A DNA stretch of 64,000 nt, taken from contig NZ_JBEZFP010000021.1 of NCBI RefSeq assembly GCF_040649515.1, positions 1-64,000 on the forward strand, in the 5' to 3' direction. A program made the translations under genes and the position numbers. Source of the DNA: Yinghuangia elevatio (GTDB lineage Bacteria > Actinomycetota > Actinomycetes > Streptomycetales > Streptomycetaceae). The notes under the pieces were generated by a model. That model had not been told where the DNA came from. It saw only the letters and a program-made list of their open reading frames with translations, and ran no database searches. Of the stretch, positions 17,661 to 26,083 are shown in pieces. Every line of letters begins with the position of its first letter. Position 1 is the stretch's first letter.

Positions 17661-19196
17661 GTGACGGACGCCGATGTACTCGTCGTCGGAGCCGGCCCGG
17701 TCGGCCTGATGCTGGCCGCCGAACTGCGACTGGGCGGCGTACGCCCCCTCGTCCTGGAGCGCCGCCCGCAACTCCGGGACACCCCGAGGGCCAACGGGCT
17801 CGGCGGGCAGATCCTGGAACTGCTGCGCTACCGGGGCGTCTTGGACCGGATCGAAGCGGCCTCTGCCGGTGTCGTGCACCCGGCTCCGCGCTATCCGTTC
17901 GGCGATGTGCACGTCGACTTCTCGTCGCTCCCGGAGCCGCCGCTGCGCGGGCTGACCCTTCCGCAGCCGGAACTCGAGCGCCTGCTCGACGAACGCGCCC
18001 GAGAGTTGGGCGCGGACATCCGGCACAACGAGGAGATCACCGGAGTCCGGCAGCAGGCCGACATCGTGACCGCGGACGTGCGCGGACCGGACGGTACGTA
18101 TCAGGTCACCGCGCGGTACCTGGTGGGCTGCGACGGAGGGCGCAGCCAGGTGCGGGAGAGCGCGGGCTTCGCCTTCCCCGGCACGACGTACCCCGAGGTG
18201 AACCGGCTCGGCCAGGTCACGCTGCCCGATTCGGTGACCCGCCTGGACAACGGCGACATCGAGGTGCCCGGCCTCGGTACGGTCCGCGCGGGGGCGTTCA
18301 CGCGCACCGACCGCGGCCTGTTCGGCTGCGGCTGGCTCACCGAGGACGTCCTGCTGATCTCCACGACCGAGGACGAACTCACCGAGGTCGACGACGACGC
18401 GCCGATGACCCTGGACGAACTCGGGGCCAGCATCAGGCGCGTGCTCGGCGCCGAGTTCCCCTTGGGCGAACCGCGCCGGCTGTCGCGCTACCAGTTCCAG
18501 GCCCGGCAGGCGGAGCGCTACCGCGACGGCCGGATCCTGCTGGCCGGCGATGCGGCCCACCAGTTCCCCGCGACGGGCGTCGGCCTCAACGCCGGCATGC
18601 TCGACGCCGTGAACCTCGCGTGGAAGCTCGCCGCCGAGATCCACGGCTGGGCACCCGCGGGACTGGTCGACACGTACCACGACGAACGCCACTACGCGGG
18701 AGCGCGCACGATGCTCCATACCCAGGCCCAGGTGGCGCTGCGCCGTGGGCAGGACGCCGCGGCCGAGGCGCTGCGCAAGGTCTTCCTGGAACTACTGGTC
18801 GACGACCAGCCGCTGCGCCGCATCGGAGCCCTGATCGCGGGCGGTGACATCCGCTACCCGATGCCGTACGCCGACGAGCACCCCCTGACCGGCGTGTTCG
18901 CCCCGAACCTCGCAATCCGCACCGACAAGGGCCCCACCACTGTCGCCGAACTCCTGCACAGCGCACGGCCGGTCCTCGTCGACCTCGCCGACCGTACGGA
19001 CCTGCGCGAGGCAGCCGAGGACTGGGCGCACCGCGTGGACATCGTCACCGCGCGGACCGACGGAGAGCGCCCGGCCGACGCCCTGCTGATCCGCCCAGAC
19101 GCGCACGTCGCCTGGGTCGCCCCCACCGACGACCCTGCCGGGGCCACCGCGTCCACGCTGCGAGAAGCCCTCACTCACTGGTTCGGCACCCCCTGA
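17661..19196 (+). CDS. FAD-dependent aromatic monooxygenase, Rox-like (possible rifamycin inactivation)
   Basis: A 511-residue class A flavoprotein hydroxylase. The FAD-binding Rossmann motif is at residues 6-20 (VLVVGAGPVGLML), the DG motif is VGCDGGRSQVRE, the GD motif is LAGDAAHQFPATG followed by GLNAG, and a thioredoxin-like C-terminal domain ends the protein. This is the architecture of the PheA/TfdB and rifampin monooxygenase group. GTG at 17661 follows GGAG; frames further upstream are leader. The RAE-like repeat upstream makes rifamycin-type substrates plausible, but sequence identity to Rox as remembered is moderate and the substrate is inferred. Confidence 0.85.
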   Translation: MTDADVLVVGAGPVGLMLAAELRLGGVRPLVLERRPQLRDTPRANGLGGQILELLRYRGVLDRIEAASAGVVHPAPRYPFGDVHVDFSSLPEPPLRGLTLPQPELERLLDERARELGADIRHNEEITGVRQQADIVTADVRGPDGTYQVTARYLVGCDGGRSQVRESAGFAFPGTTYPEVNRLGQVTLPDSVTRLDNGDIEVPGLGTVRAGAFTRTDRGLFGCGWLTEDVLLISTTEDELTEVDDDAPMTLDELGASIRRVLGAEFPLGEPRRLSRYQFQARQAERYRDGRILLAGDAAHQFPATGVGLNAGMLDAVNLAWKLAAEIHGWAPAGLVDTYHDERHYAGARTMLHTQAQVALRRGQDAAAEALRKVFLELLVDDQPLRRIGALIAGGDIRYPMPYADEHPLTGVFAPNLAIRTDKGPTTVAELLHSARPVLVDLADRTDLREAAEDWAHRVDIVTARTDGERPADALLIRPDAHVAWVAPTDDPAGATASTLREALTHWFGTP

Positions 19197-19289
19197 CCAC
19201 TCTGGTGCCCTGGTGGCCGACGGCCGGAGTGTCATCTGTTCGAGAGTGATCCGTCGGTGACACGCACACGAAATCTATGTTTGTCAGAG

Positions 19290-19331
19290 TAGACATTGGG
19301 GGGTGGTGTGGCTATGGTTTCTCTCATAGCC
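19290..19331 (+). promoter_or_regulatory. Sigma-70-type promoter with overlapping inverted repeat
   Basis: A -35 box TAGACA (19290-19295) and -10 box TATGGT (19313-19318) are 17 bp apart. The arms GGCTATG (19310-19316) and CATAGCC (19325-19331) form a perfect 7-bp inverted repeat with an 8-bp centre lying across the -10 box and expected start site, so it could be a repressor site or the 5' hairpin of the transcript. A competing pair CTCTC/GAGAG overlaps it. Confidence 0.5.
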
Positions 19332-19817
19332 AGAGAGTCCACAAGGCCTCACAGAGGACGAACTGTGGGTCGATAGGAGCGCGTCGGAGCGGCGCGCAAA
19401 GCGGTTTGCAGGAAAGCAGTTTGCAGGACGGTCCGGTGGTCGGACTCCCGAAGCCGAGATGGTGCAACAGGGCGACGGGATCGGCACCCGGGTCGGAGAG
19501 CGGCCCGCAAAACAGGGGCCGCCGCGATAGGCCACGCGCAGTTCGTGTGGTTGGCAGTACGCCAGTGAGAGCAGTGCCGCAGTACGCGACCTGCCCACTG
19601 GGCCGCAGATGATCATCGAGGGAAGAACGGAGGAGCCGAGCGCCATCAGGATCGCCCGGGCGGAGTATTGAACCCGGGTACCGCAGGACATCGATAGTGA
19701 GGTGGTCTCCGGTCGAGCAACAGCGATCCCCGCAGGTCCGACGGCATCACGGTCGGGCGAGCGGAAACAGAATGTCGGTGCAGTACCGAGGCCGACAGAT
19801 GGTGTAGCAGTTCCTTC

Positions 19818-19849
19818 GGGGCCCTGGTGCCATATGGCGCCAGGGCCCC
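19818..19849 (+). terminator. Terminator-like hairpin 27 nt before the MerR-like gene
   Basis: Fourteen-base arms (19818-19831 and 19836-19849) around a four-base loop ATAT pair with one G-U wobble. No T-run follows. Being inside the presumed leader, directly before the ribosome site GGAGAG, it could be an attenuator or the end of a separate small RNA. Confidence 0.5.
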
Positions 19850-19876
19850 TCCACGCGTTCCAACGGAGAGGTGCAA

Positions 19877-20212
19877 ATGACAGCTGGTGACTCGTTCGAC
19901 CGTCTCGACGACGACGATTACCCCGCGTACACCATGGGCCGGGCCGCCGAGATGCTCGGCACCACGCAGGGCTTCCTGCGTGCGATCGGTGAAGCCCGCC
20001 TGATCACCCCGCTGCGGTCCGAGGGCGGACACCGCCGCTACTCCCGCTACCAGTTGCGTATCGCCGCCCGGGCCCGGGAACTCGTCGACCGCGGCACCCC
20101 GATCGAGGCCGCCTGCCGCATCGTCATCCTCGAAGACCAGTTGGAGGAAGCGCTCCGGATCAACGAGGAGCTCCGCAACGAGCACCCGCCTGCCGGGCGG
20201 GACACGACCTGA
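19877..20212 (+). CDS. MerR-like helix-turn-helix regulator, short form
   Basis: A 111-residue protein with a MerR-type DNA-binding domain: an acidic DDDDYPAYTM start, then GRAAEMLGTTQGFLRAIGEA and GGHRRYSRYQLRIAARAREL, followed by one coiled-coil helix and no ligand domain. It is the kind of very conserved short MerR protein found in streptomycetes near cold-shock genes (from memory). ATG at 19877 lies six bases after GGAGAG; GTG 19871 abuts the ribosome site and is less likely. It is preceded by a 550-nt leader. Confidence 0.88.
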   Translation: MTAGDSFDRLDDDDYPAYTMGRAAEMLGTTQGFLRAIGEARLITPLRSEGGHRRYSRYQLRIAARARELVDRGTPIEAACRIVILEDQLEEALRINEELRNEHPPAGRDTT

Positions 20213-20268
20213 CCGGCCGCCCGGCCGACCGGCCTGGTTGCGCCGGGACCTGCCGGTGCGGGTTCCGG

Positions 20269-20577
20269 TTAGGCGGGGTTGGGTGCGGGGGCGCCGCTTG
20301 GTGCCGCTGTCTCAAGGGCGGTCGGCACGCAGGGCGCGGCGTCGGGGAGGACCCGGCACAAGAAGCCGAGCCGGGCCATGGCCCGGCTGACCTCGTCGGC
20401 GGTGAAGTCCCGGCGGTCCTGGCGGGTGAGGACGCCGCCGACCTGCTTGACGGGGTATCGGCGGCGACCGATGACGACGGAACCGCTGGTGATGGGCTCG
20501 GGTTTGACGCCCTTCATGGACGCCAGGACCCCGTTCCTGGACAGCTCGAATGCGAAACCGGCGATGATGCAGCGCAT
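20269..20577 (-). CDS. Small conserved protein of the cold-shock/helicase neighbourhood
   Basis: A 102-residue protein, basic in its first 80 residues (GVKPEPITSGSVVIGRRRYP, VKQVGGVLTRQDRRDFTADE) with a low-complexity Ala/Pro tail. I recognise no named domain but recall similar small proteins beside cold-shock and DEAD-box genes in streptomycetes. GAGG precedes the ATG. It is convergent with the MerR-like gene and lies downstream, on the same strand, of the CBS-like, helicase and cold-shock genes. Confidence 0.72.
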   Translation of the reverse strand: MRCIIAGFAFELSRNGVLASMKGVKPEPITSGSVVIGRRRYPVKQVGGVLTRQDRRDFTADEVSRAMARLGFLCRVLPDAAPCVPTALETAAPSGAPAPNPA

Positions 20578-20698
20578 GGTGCCTCACAGACGTGGGGAAG
20601 TGGCGGCGAAGGCGGGGCCATCAACGGCGCGGGGCGATCAATGGCGCAGGGCGATCTACGGCGCAAGGTGGCAGTGACCGGGCGTGTCACGCCGTGTG

Positions 20699-21022
20699 TC
20701 ACGCGGCGGGTCGCGCTCCGAGGCCTGCCGTTGTCGTGGCGGTGAGGAACTGGTCCACACCGAAGACGTCCCGGAGGCGGATGCGGTCCGTGTAGGACGG
20801 GCAGTCGCGCACCGCGGCCAGCCGGACCCTGGTCACCAGGCCGATGCGTTGGTCGTCCTCGTCGCAGAGCAGCAGTGAATCGGCGCGGGCGCCGAACATC
20901 ACGGACAAGGCCACCTCGACGGTCATGTCGCCCCCGACCCGCAGAGCCGGCAGGCACACGGCATCGGGCGGGATCGTGGGGGCCACGTACGCCGGGCCGG
21001 GCTGCATCAGGACAAGCGTCAA
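20699..21022 (-). CDS. CBS-domain-like small protein
   Basis: A 107-residue protein resembling a single CBS-like module: MTVEVALSVMFGARADSLLL, then a turn, RIGLVTRVRLAAVRD and RIRLRDVFG. CBS domains bind adenine nucleotides, normally as pairs, so this would act as a dimer. TTG at 21022 is favoured because GGAG lies six bases upstream; ATG at 21007 is the alternative. It sits directly downstream of the DEAD-box helicase gene, which hints at a role tied to energy state or stress. Confidence 0.7.
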   Translation of the reverse strand: MTLVLMQPGPAYVAPTIPPDAVCLPALRVGGDMTVEVALSVMFGARADSLLLCDEDDQRIGLVTRVRLAAVRDCPSYTDRIRLRDVFGVDQFLTATTTAGLGARPAA

Positions 21023-21131
21023 AGGTGTCTCCGAGGGGGAGTGGGCGGGCCCTTCCGGACAGGTAGGGCCCGGACGGCACGTGCTCAAGCGGCTGCGTCG
21101 GACGCGGCAAATCCTGTGTCCGTGCGTCGGA

Positions 21132-22601
21132 TCACGCGGCCGCCCCCCGGTTCCTCGCGGTGCGGCTGCGGCGCCCGCGCGAGGCGGACCCGCCGCGGTT
21201 GGGGCGTTCCACTGCCGGCGCGGAAATGGTCACCGGAATGCCCGAGGGGGCCTGCGCGCCGGTGATGCGGCTCAACTCGGCGTCGCCGCAACGTACTTGG
21301 GTGGTCTGCGCGGTAATACCCGCGGCCGCCATCAGCCGACTCATGCCGCGGCGCTGGTCAGGCGTCACCAAGGTGACCACGCTGCCGGACTCGCCGGCGC
21401 GGGCGGTGCGGCCTCCCCGGTGGAGGTAGTCCTTGTGGTCCGCGGGCGGATCCACGTTCACGACGAGGTCGAGGTGGTCGACGTGGATCCCGCGGGCCGC
21501 GACATTGGTCGCGACCAGCACCGTCACATGGCCGGACTTGAACTGAACGAGAGTGCGGGTGCGGTGCGGCTGGGACATGCCGCCGTGCAGCGCCGCGGCG
21601 CGTACCCCGCTGCCCAAGAGGTGCCGGGTCAGCCGGTCGACGGCGTGCTTGGTGTCCAGGAACATGATCACCCGGCCGTCGCGGGCGGCGATTTCCGTGG
21701 TCGCGCGATGCTTCTCCGCGCCGTGCACGTGGAGCACGTGGTGCGCCATCGTGGTGACCGCGCCGGCGGACGGGTCGACGGAGTGCACCACCGGGTCGCT
21801 CAGGTAGCGGCGCACCAGGCGGTCGACATTGCGGTCCAGCGTGGCCGAGAACAGCATCCGCTGCCCGTCCGGACGCACCTGGTCCAGCAGAGCGGTGACC
21901 TGCGGCATGAAGCCCATGTCGGTCATCTGGTCGGCCTCGTCGAGAACCGTGGTGCCGACCTGGTCCAGCCGGCATTCCCCCCGGTCGATGAGGTCCTTGA
22001 GGCGGCCCGGAGTCGCGACGACGACCTCCGCACCGGCACGCATGGCGGCGGCCTGCCTGCCGATCGGCATTCCGCCGACCACCGTGGTCAGCCGCAGACC
22101 CAGCGCGCGGGCGTACGGCGTGAGCGCGTCGGTCACCTGCTGGGCCAGCTCGCGGGTGGGGACGAGGACCAGAGCCAGCGGACGGCGCGGCTCCGCGCGC
22201 GTTCCGGCGATCCGGGACAACAGGGCCAGCCCGAAGGCGAGCGTCTTGCCCGACCCGGTGCGGCCGCGTCCGAGTACGTCTCGTCCCGCGAGGGCGTTCG
22301 GCAGCGTCGCCGCCTGGATCGGGAACGGTGCGGTCACCCCGTGTGCCGCGAGGACCGGCAGCAACTGCACCGGCATGGCCAGGTCGGAGAACGCCGCGAC
22401 GGGTGGGAGCGCGGGGGTGAGCGTCGTCGGCAGCGCGAACTCGCCCTGCGGCACAGGTCCGCGGCGGCCCTGCCCTCCCGGGCGTCCCGTCGCGCCGCGG
22501 CGGCCGGACGCGCCCGACACGTTGCGGCCGCCGTGTTGCCCCGAGCCGGGGCGGCCGCCGGTGGCGCCTGAGCGGCGGTTTTCTGTCCGTGTGCGATTCA
22601 T
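21132..22601 (-). CDS. DEAD-box ATP-dependent RNA helicase (RhlE/CsdA type)
   Basis: A 489-residue RNA helicase with an Arg/Gly-rich N-terminus (about 1-55). Motifs in order are the Q-motif FPIQAATLP, Walker A RGRTGSGKT (Thr120), PTRELAQQ, TPGRLKDL, LDEADQMTDMGF (about 217), FSATL, ATNVAARGIHV and HRGGRTARAG, with a basic C-terminal tail. It unwinds structured RNA in translation, decay or ribosome assembly in the cold. The ATG follows AAGGAAGG. A cold-shock protein gene lies 392 bp upstream on the same strand; a terminator separates them. Confidence 0.95.
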   Translation of the reverse strand: MNRTRTENRRSGATGGRPGSGQHGGRNVSGASGRRGATGRPGGQGRRGPVPQGEFALPTTLTPALPPVAAFSDLAMPVQLLPVLAAHGVTAPFPIQAATLPNALAGRDVLGRGRTGSGKTLAFGLALLSRIAGTRAEPRRPLALVLVPTRELAQQVTDALTPYARALGLRLTTVVGGMPIGRQAAAMRAGAEVVVATPGRLKDLIDRGECRLDQVGTTVLDEADQMTDMGFMPQVTALLDQVRPDGQRMLFSATLDRNVDRLVRRYLSDPVVHSVDPSAGAVTTMAHHVLHVHGAEKHRATTEIAARDGRVIMFLDTKHAVDRLTRHLLGSGVRAAALHGGMSQPHRTRTLVQFKSGHVTVLVATNVAARGIHVDHLDLVVNVDPPADHKDYLHRGGRTARAGESGSVVTLVTPDQRRGMSRLMAAAGITAQTTQVRCGDAELSRITGAQAPSGIPVTISAPAVERPNRGGSASRGRRSRTARNRGAAA

Positions 22602-22924
22602 GCGGAGCCTTCCTTGATGCGACCGGTGTCAAGGAATTCCCGCGGGCACGCACGTCGTGCGCAGAATGCGGGAGAATCGCAGAAACAGGTCGAGTGAATT
22701 CGTGGGTCGCCGACTGCGCCGCCCGGGTCGGGGCGGGGGCGGCGGGTCCGGAAAAAGCGACGCCGCAGGGTTTCGCGGGAGATCGCGGCGAAGTGCGCCC
22801 GCCGGAAAAAGGCGGAGTTCCGGTCGAACGCCCGGAGTGACTCGAGTGCCCGGAGCACTGGGAGCACTCGGAGCACTCGGAGCGCTCGGAGCGCAGGAGC
22901 GCCCGGGGCCCGGAAACAGAAGCG

Positions 22925-22960
22925 AGCCGGGGCCCGCACCCCAAGGTGCGGGCCCCGGCT
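22925..22960 (-). terminator. Terminator of the cold-shock gene
   Basis: Perfect 16-bp arms (22925-22940 and 22945-22960) around a four-base loop, starting 34 bp after the stop codon of the cold-shock gene. It is very GC-rich without a T-run, as is common in actinomycetes. It should separate the cold-shock transcript from the helicase. Confidence 0.8.
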
Positions 22961-22993
22961 GAGCCGAACGCGTCAGGCGTCAGGCAGGAGGAG

Positions 22994-23197
22994 TCAGGCG
23001 GGAACGATGTTCTCCGCCGTCGGGCCCTTCTGGCCCTGGGCGACGTCGAAAGTCACCTTCTGGCCCTCCTGCAGCTCGCGGAAGCCCTGGGCGGCGATGT
23101 TCGAGAAGTGGGCGAAGACGTCCGGGCCGCCGCCGTCCTGCTCGATGAAGCCGAATCCCTTTTCCGCGTTGAACCACTTCACAGTGCCGGCAGCCAT
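22994..23197 (-). CDS. Cold-shock protein (CspA family)
   Basis: A 67-residue single-domain OB-fold nucleic-acid chaperone. RNP-1 is KGFGFIEQ and RNP-2 is DVFAHFSNI; the start MAAGTVKWFNAEKGFGFI is typical of actinobacterial Csp. It keeps mRNA single-stranded and pairs functionally with DEAD-box helicases such as the one downstream. GAAGGAG precedes the ATG. An intrinsic terminator-like element lies 88 nt upstream of the start, so expression may be set by read-through. Confidence 0.96.
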   Translation of the reverse strand: MAAGTVKWFNAEKGFGFIEQDGGGPDVFAHFSNIAAQGFRELQEGQKVTFDVAQGQKGPTAENIVPA

Positions 23198-23778
23198 GTC
23201 GATCTCCTTCGGGGCAGGGCCCGGGGCCCGCACGATACGGACCCCGCGTCGCCGCGATGATTTCCCGCCGGAGAATGCCGGACACAAAAAAGTGCTCCCA
23301 CCGGAGGAAAAACCACGGCGAGGGCACTTGAAGTTTCTGGGAACCACAACTGCAACTGAGAATGACAGTAGCACGCTGCGACCGTTTTCGTGCGCTCGGC
23401 GATTCTCCTCGGTATGTCGTGCGAGAAATCCTCATCGCACGGCACGGCGATTTCTGTGCTCGCAACCACACATATTCGGTCCCGGCCCTCGGCGTCGAGG
23501 ACGCCGGTGGACGCGTTCACGATGGTCGCGCCGAGGAGGCGGGTTACGCGGACCGTCGGTCACGCCGGGGCGCAGGCCGCACGGGCGCCGCCGCGCCCAT
23601 GGGGGGCCGGTGCCGTGTTAGGTGACCGCCGTTTGCGTGCCGCCGCGTGCTTCGCCCGGACCGATAACCGGCAGTTCGTGAGCGGTCGACAGATCGGCCC
23701 GGGATCGACGGCGGTTTCGTCGCTCGCGTTCGTCCACCGGCATCTAAGGTCGGGAGTCCGGCTACGAGGGAGTCGTGA
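23198..23778. other. 581-bp gene-free region between the divergent csp and cas3 genes
   Basis: It contains the cold-shock leader, the terminator-like element at 23286-23329, and an unusually AT-rich stretch (about 23330-23475) suited to promoters. Short open frames exist but none has actinomycete codon bias. The cas3-proximal 300 bp has no recognised element. Confidence 0.5.
23286..23329 (-). terminator. Intrinsic terminator/attenuator upstream of the cold-shock gene
   Basis: On the minus strand, arm 23329-23313 pairs with arm 23304-23290 (AAGTGC with GCACTT, 11 of 14 positions complementary) and is followed directly by six T residues (23291-23286). This is a textbook rho-independent terminator, rare in such GC-rich DNA. 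It lies between the likely promoter area and the csp start, so it may attenuate csp or end a separate small RNA. Confidence 0.6.
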
Positions 23779-26070
23779 ATGGCGCGCGGATTCGGGGAGT
23801 TCTTCCACACGGCGACCGGGCATCGCCCCTACGCCTATCAGGCCGACCTCGCGAAGAGCGGGCTGCCGCGGTCCGTCCGAGTGCCATCGGGAGGCGGGAA
23901 GACCGCTGCCGCCGTGCTGGCCTGGCTGTACCGGAGGTTGGTGTCCGCGGTCGAGGAGACGCCGCGGCGATTGGTGTACGTGCTCCCGCAGGGCCGCCTC
24001 ACGGACCACACGCACGCGAGGATCGCCGAATGGCTGTACCGCCTCGGGTGCGCGGACGAAGTGGATCTGCACTTGCTGGCCGGCCCGGAGTCACAGAACG
24101 GGACCTGGCGTCGGCACCCCGAGCGCACCGCGATTCTGGTGGGCACGCACGACGGGCTGCTGAGCCGCGCCCTGATGCGCGGGTTCGCCGACGCCCGGGC
24201 GATGGCGCCCGTGTCGTTCGGGCTCCTCAACACCGACGCGCACTGGGTGTTCGACGAAATGCACCTGTTGGGCCCGGGGCTGCCGACGAGCGTACGGCTG
24301 CAGTCGCTGCGCGAGTCGCTCGGCACGACGGCGCCGACCGGCAGTTCGTGGATGTCGTCGACGTGGGACGGGGACGCGTCGCACGTCGCGGCCGTCGGCG
24401 ACGACGCAATGGGCGCCCGCCTGGGGGCGGTTCGACGCGTCAGGCGACTGCACCCGGCCGCGGACCCGGAAGGCTACGTACGGGACCTCGTCGACGCACT
24501 CGGTTCGGCGCACGTGCCCGGCACGCAGACCATCGCCGTGCTGGACTCCGCCCGACGGGCACGTGAGGTCTACAGCGCGCTGCGTACGGCACACCCGGGC
24601 CGCGAGATCGTGTTGGTGCAGCCGTACGCGCGTTCCGTCGACCGTCGCGATCGCGCACGGGATCTGGAAGATGCGGGCCTGGACCGAATCCTGGTCACCA
24701 CGGGGGCACTTGACGTCGGATGCGACGTGTCCAGCCGTACGCTGTTCACCGAACTCGCCCCGTGGAGCGCGCTCGTGCAACGCGCCGGTCGGTGCAATCG
24801 CCACGGCGAACACCCCGATGGCGGGGACCTGTTGTGGTGCGTTGCGCCGACGGCAGGAAGGGCAGGTGCGGGAGTCGTACGCTGGCTGGACGCGCACGAG
24901 GGCGAGCCGGTCACCACTGCCGACCTGTTCCACGCGGATGTCGACCACGACACCCCGTCTTCCCAAATGCTGCACGAACACGACGTGTTGGCGATGTTCG
25001 ACAACGCCCGCGGCGCGGCTCCGACCGACGCGAGTCCGTGGATCTGCGCCGACGACGATCGCACGGTCTTCGTCGCGTGGCGCGCCTGGGAGTCGGGGAT
25101 GCCCGCGGAGGACGAGCCGGAACCCGCGCGCATCGAGCAGTGCGAGGCCCCACTCGCCGACGTACGGGGACTGTTGGACGGCGGGGCGTGGCTCCGGGGG
25201 CCTGCCGACGGCCGGTGGCGGCGCGCCCAGGCCGACGATCTCCGCGCCGGATCAGTCGTGTTGGTCGACTCGGCACGCGGCGGCCACCTGCCCGGGGTGG
25301 GGTGGGCGCCCGAGAGCACAACGTCGGTGCCTTCGCTCTCCACGGGACGCGGGATCGCCGCTTTTCAGTGCGTCGCGTGGGTGAGCCTCGACCGGCACCT
25401 GCTGGAGACCGAGGAAGAGGCGCGTGCGCTCACGGCCGCGTTGACCGGGCTCACCGAGGGACAGCGGGAAGCAGTCGCCCGTGCGGCGAGGTTCCACGAT
25501 CTCGGCAAGTGCCACGGCGTGTTCCAGGCCATGCTGCGCGACGGCGGCGGCGATCCTCCGGACCACCTGCTGGCCAAGTCCAAGGCACCGTGGAACAACG
25601 GGGTTTCGGCGCGCCCGTACTTCCGGCACGAACTCGTCAGCGCACTCATCCTGCTGAACGGCGAGCAATGGCACACTCCTTGCGTCGACCCCAGCCTGGT
25701 GACGTACCTGGTCGCCGCGCACCACGGCCAGGTGCGTGTGTCGGTGCGCCCCGAGGCCGCCGAAACCGTCGAGGCCGCGCCGACGCTGCTCGGTGTCCGC
25801 GACGGCGACCGTACGCCCCCGGTGACCGTCTCCCCAGGTGACCACTTCCCCGCGCAGTCCCTCGACACCGAGGTGTTCCGCCCCGGCGGTGCGTGGACAC
25901 CGCGGGCCTTGGCACTGCGGGACCGCGGCGATCTGGGACCGTTCCGGCTCGCCTATCTGGAGTCCCTGGTACGGGTCGCCGACTGGCGGTCCAGCGCCCG
26001 ACACGACGGTCCCACGCCGGAACCTGCGCCGGGACCCGCACCCGAAGCCGCGCCGGAACCCAAATTCTGA
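23779..26070 (+). CDS. cas3: CRISPR-associated helicase/nuclease Cas3, type I-G (I-U) architecture, orphan
   Basis: A 763-residue superfamily 2 helicase fused to a C-terminal HD nuclease. After the FGEFFHTATGHRPYAYQ start come Walker A VPSGGGKT (35-42), a DEMH box with LLGPGLPTS (about 157), the motif V/VI stretch TTGALDVGCDVSS and QRAGRCNRHGE (about 307-343), then HD residues in FHDLGKCHGVF (about 573), FRHELVSAL (617) and AAHHGQVRV (645). Helicase-then-HD order is typical of type I-G Cas3, which degrades DNA after Cascade binding. GAGGGAG precedes the ATG. No cas5, cas7, cas8, cas1, cas2 or CRISPR repeats are in the window, so it looks like an operon remnant or an independent defence helicase-nuclease. 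Confidence 0.85.
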   Translation: MARGFGEFFHTATGHRPYAYQADLAKSGLPRSVRVPSGGGKTAAAVLAWLYRRLVSAVEETPRRLVYVLPQGRLTDHTHARIAEWLYRLGCADEVDLHLLAGPESQNGTWRRHPERTAILVGTHDGLLSRALMRGFADARAMAPVSFGLLNTDAHWVFDEMHLLGPGLPTSVRLQSLRESLGTTAPTGSSWMSSTWDGDASHVAAVGDDAMGARLGAVRRVRRLHPAADPEGYVRDLVDALGSAHVPGTQTIAVLDSARRAREVYSALRTAHPGREIVLVQPYARSVDRRDRARDLEDAGLDRILVTTGALDVGCDVSSRTLFTELAPWSALVQRAGRCNRHGEHPDGGDLLWCVAPTAGRAGAGVVRWLDAHEGEPVTTADLFHADVDHDTPSSQMLHEHDVLAMFDNARGAAPTDASPWICADDDRTVFVAWRAWESGMPAEDEPEPARIEQCEAPLADVRGLLDGGAWLRGPADGRWRRAQADDLRAGSVVLVDSARGGHLPGVGWAPESTTSVPSLSTGRGIAAFQCVAWVSLDRHLLETEEEARALTAALTGLTEGQREAVARAARFHDLGKCHGVFQAMLRDGGGDPPDHLLAKSKAPWNNGVSARPYFRHELVSALILLNGEQWHTPCVDPSLVTYLVAAHHGQVRVSVRPEAAETVEAAPTLLGVRDGDRTPPVTVSPGDHFPAQSLDTEVFRPGGAWTPRALALRDRGDLGPFRLAYLESLVRVADWRSSARHDGPTPEPAPGPAPEAAPEPKF

Positions 26071-26083
26071 GCCGTGCCGCCGG

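Larger units (their letters stand above)
19197..19876 (+). other. 680-bp gene-free region: promoter and long structured leader of the MerR-like gene
   Basis: No long coding frame with actinomycete codon use is present; composition is less GC-rich than the neighbours. It holds a good promoter at 19290-19318, an inverted repeat over its -10 box, near-direct repeats around GTTTGCAGGA (19404-19428), a 20-codon open frame 19609-19671, and a strong hairpin at 19818-19849 just before the gene. This suggests a transcribed regulatory leader of about 550 nt. Confidence 0.5.

Noticed and set aside
19197..19876. RNase P RNA, tmRNA or 6S RNA in the long leader
   Set aside because: The conserved cores of these RNAs that I remember are not present; no tRNA-like acceptor or T-loop was found either.
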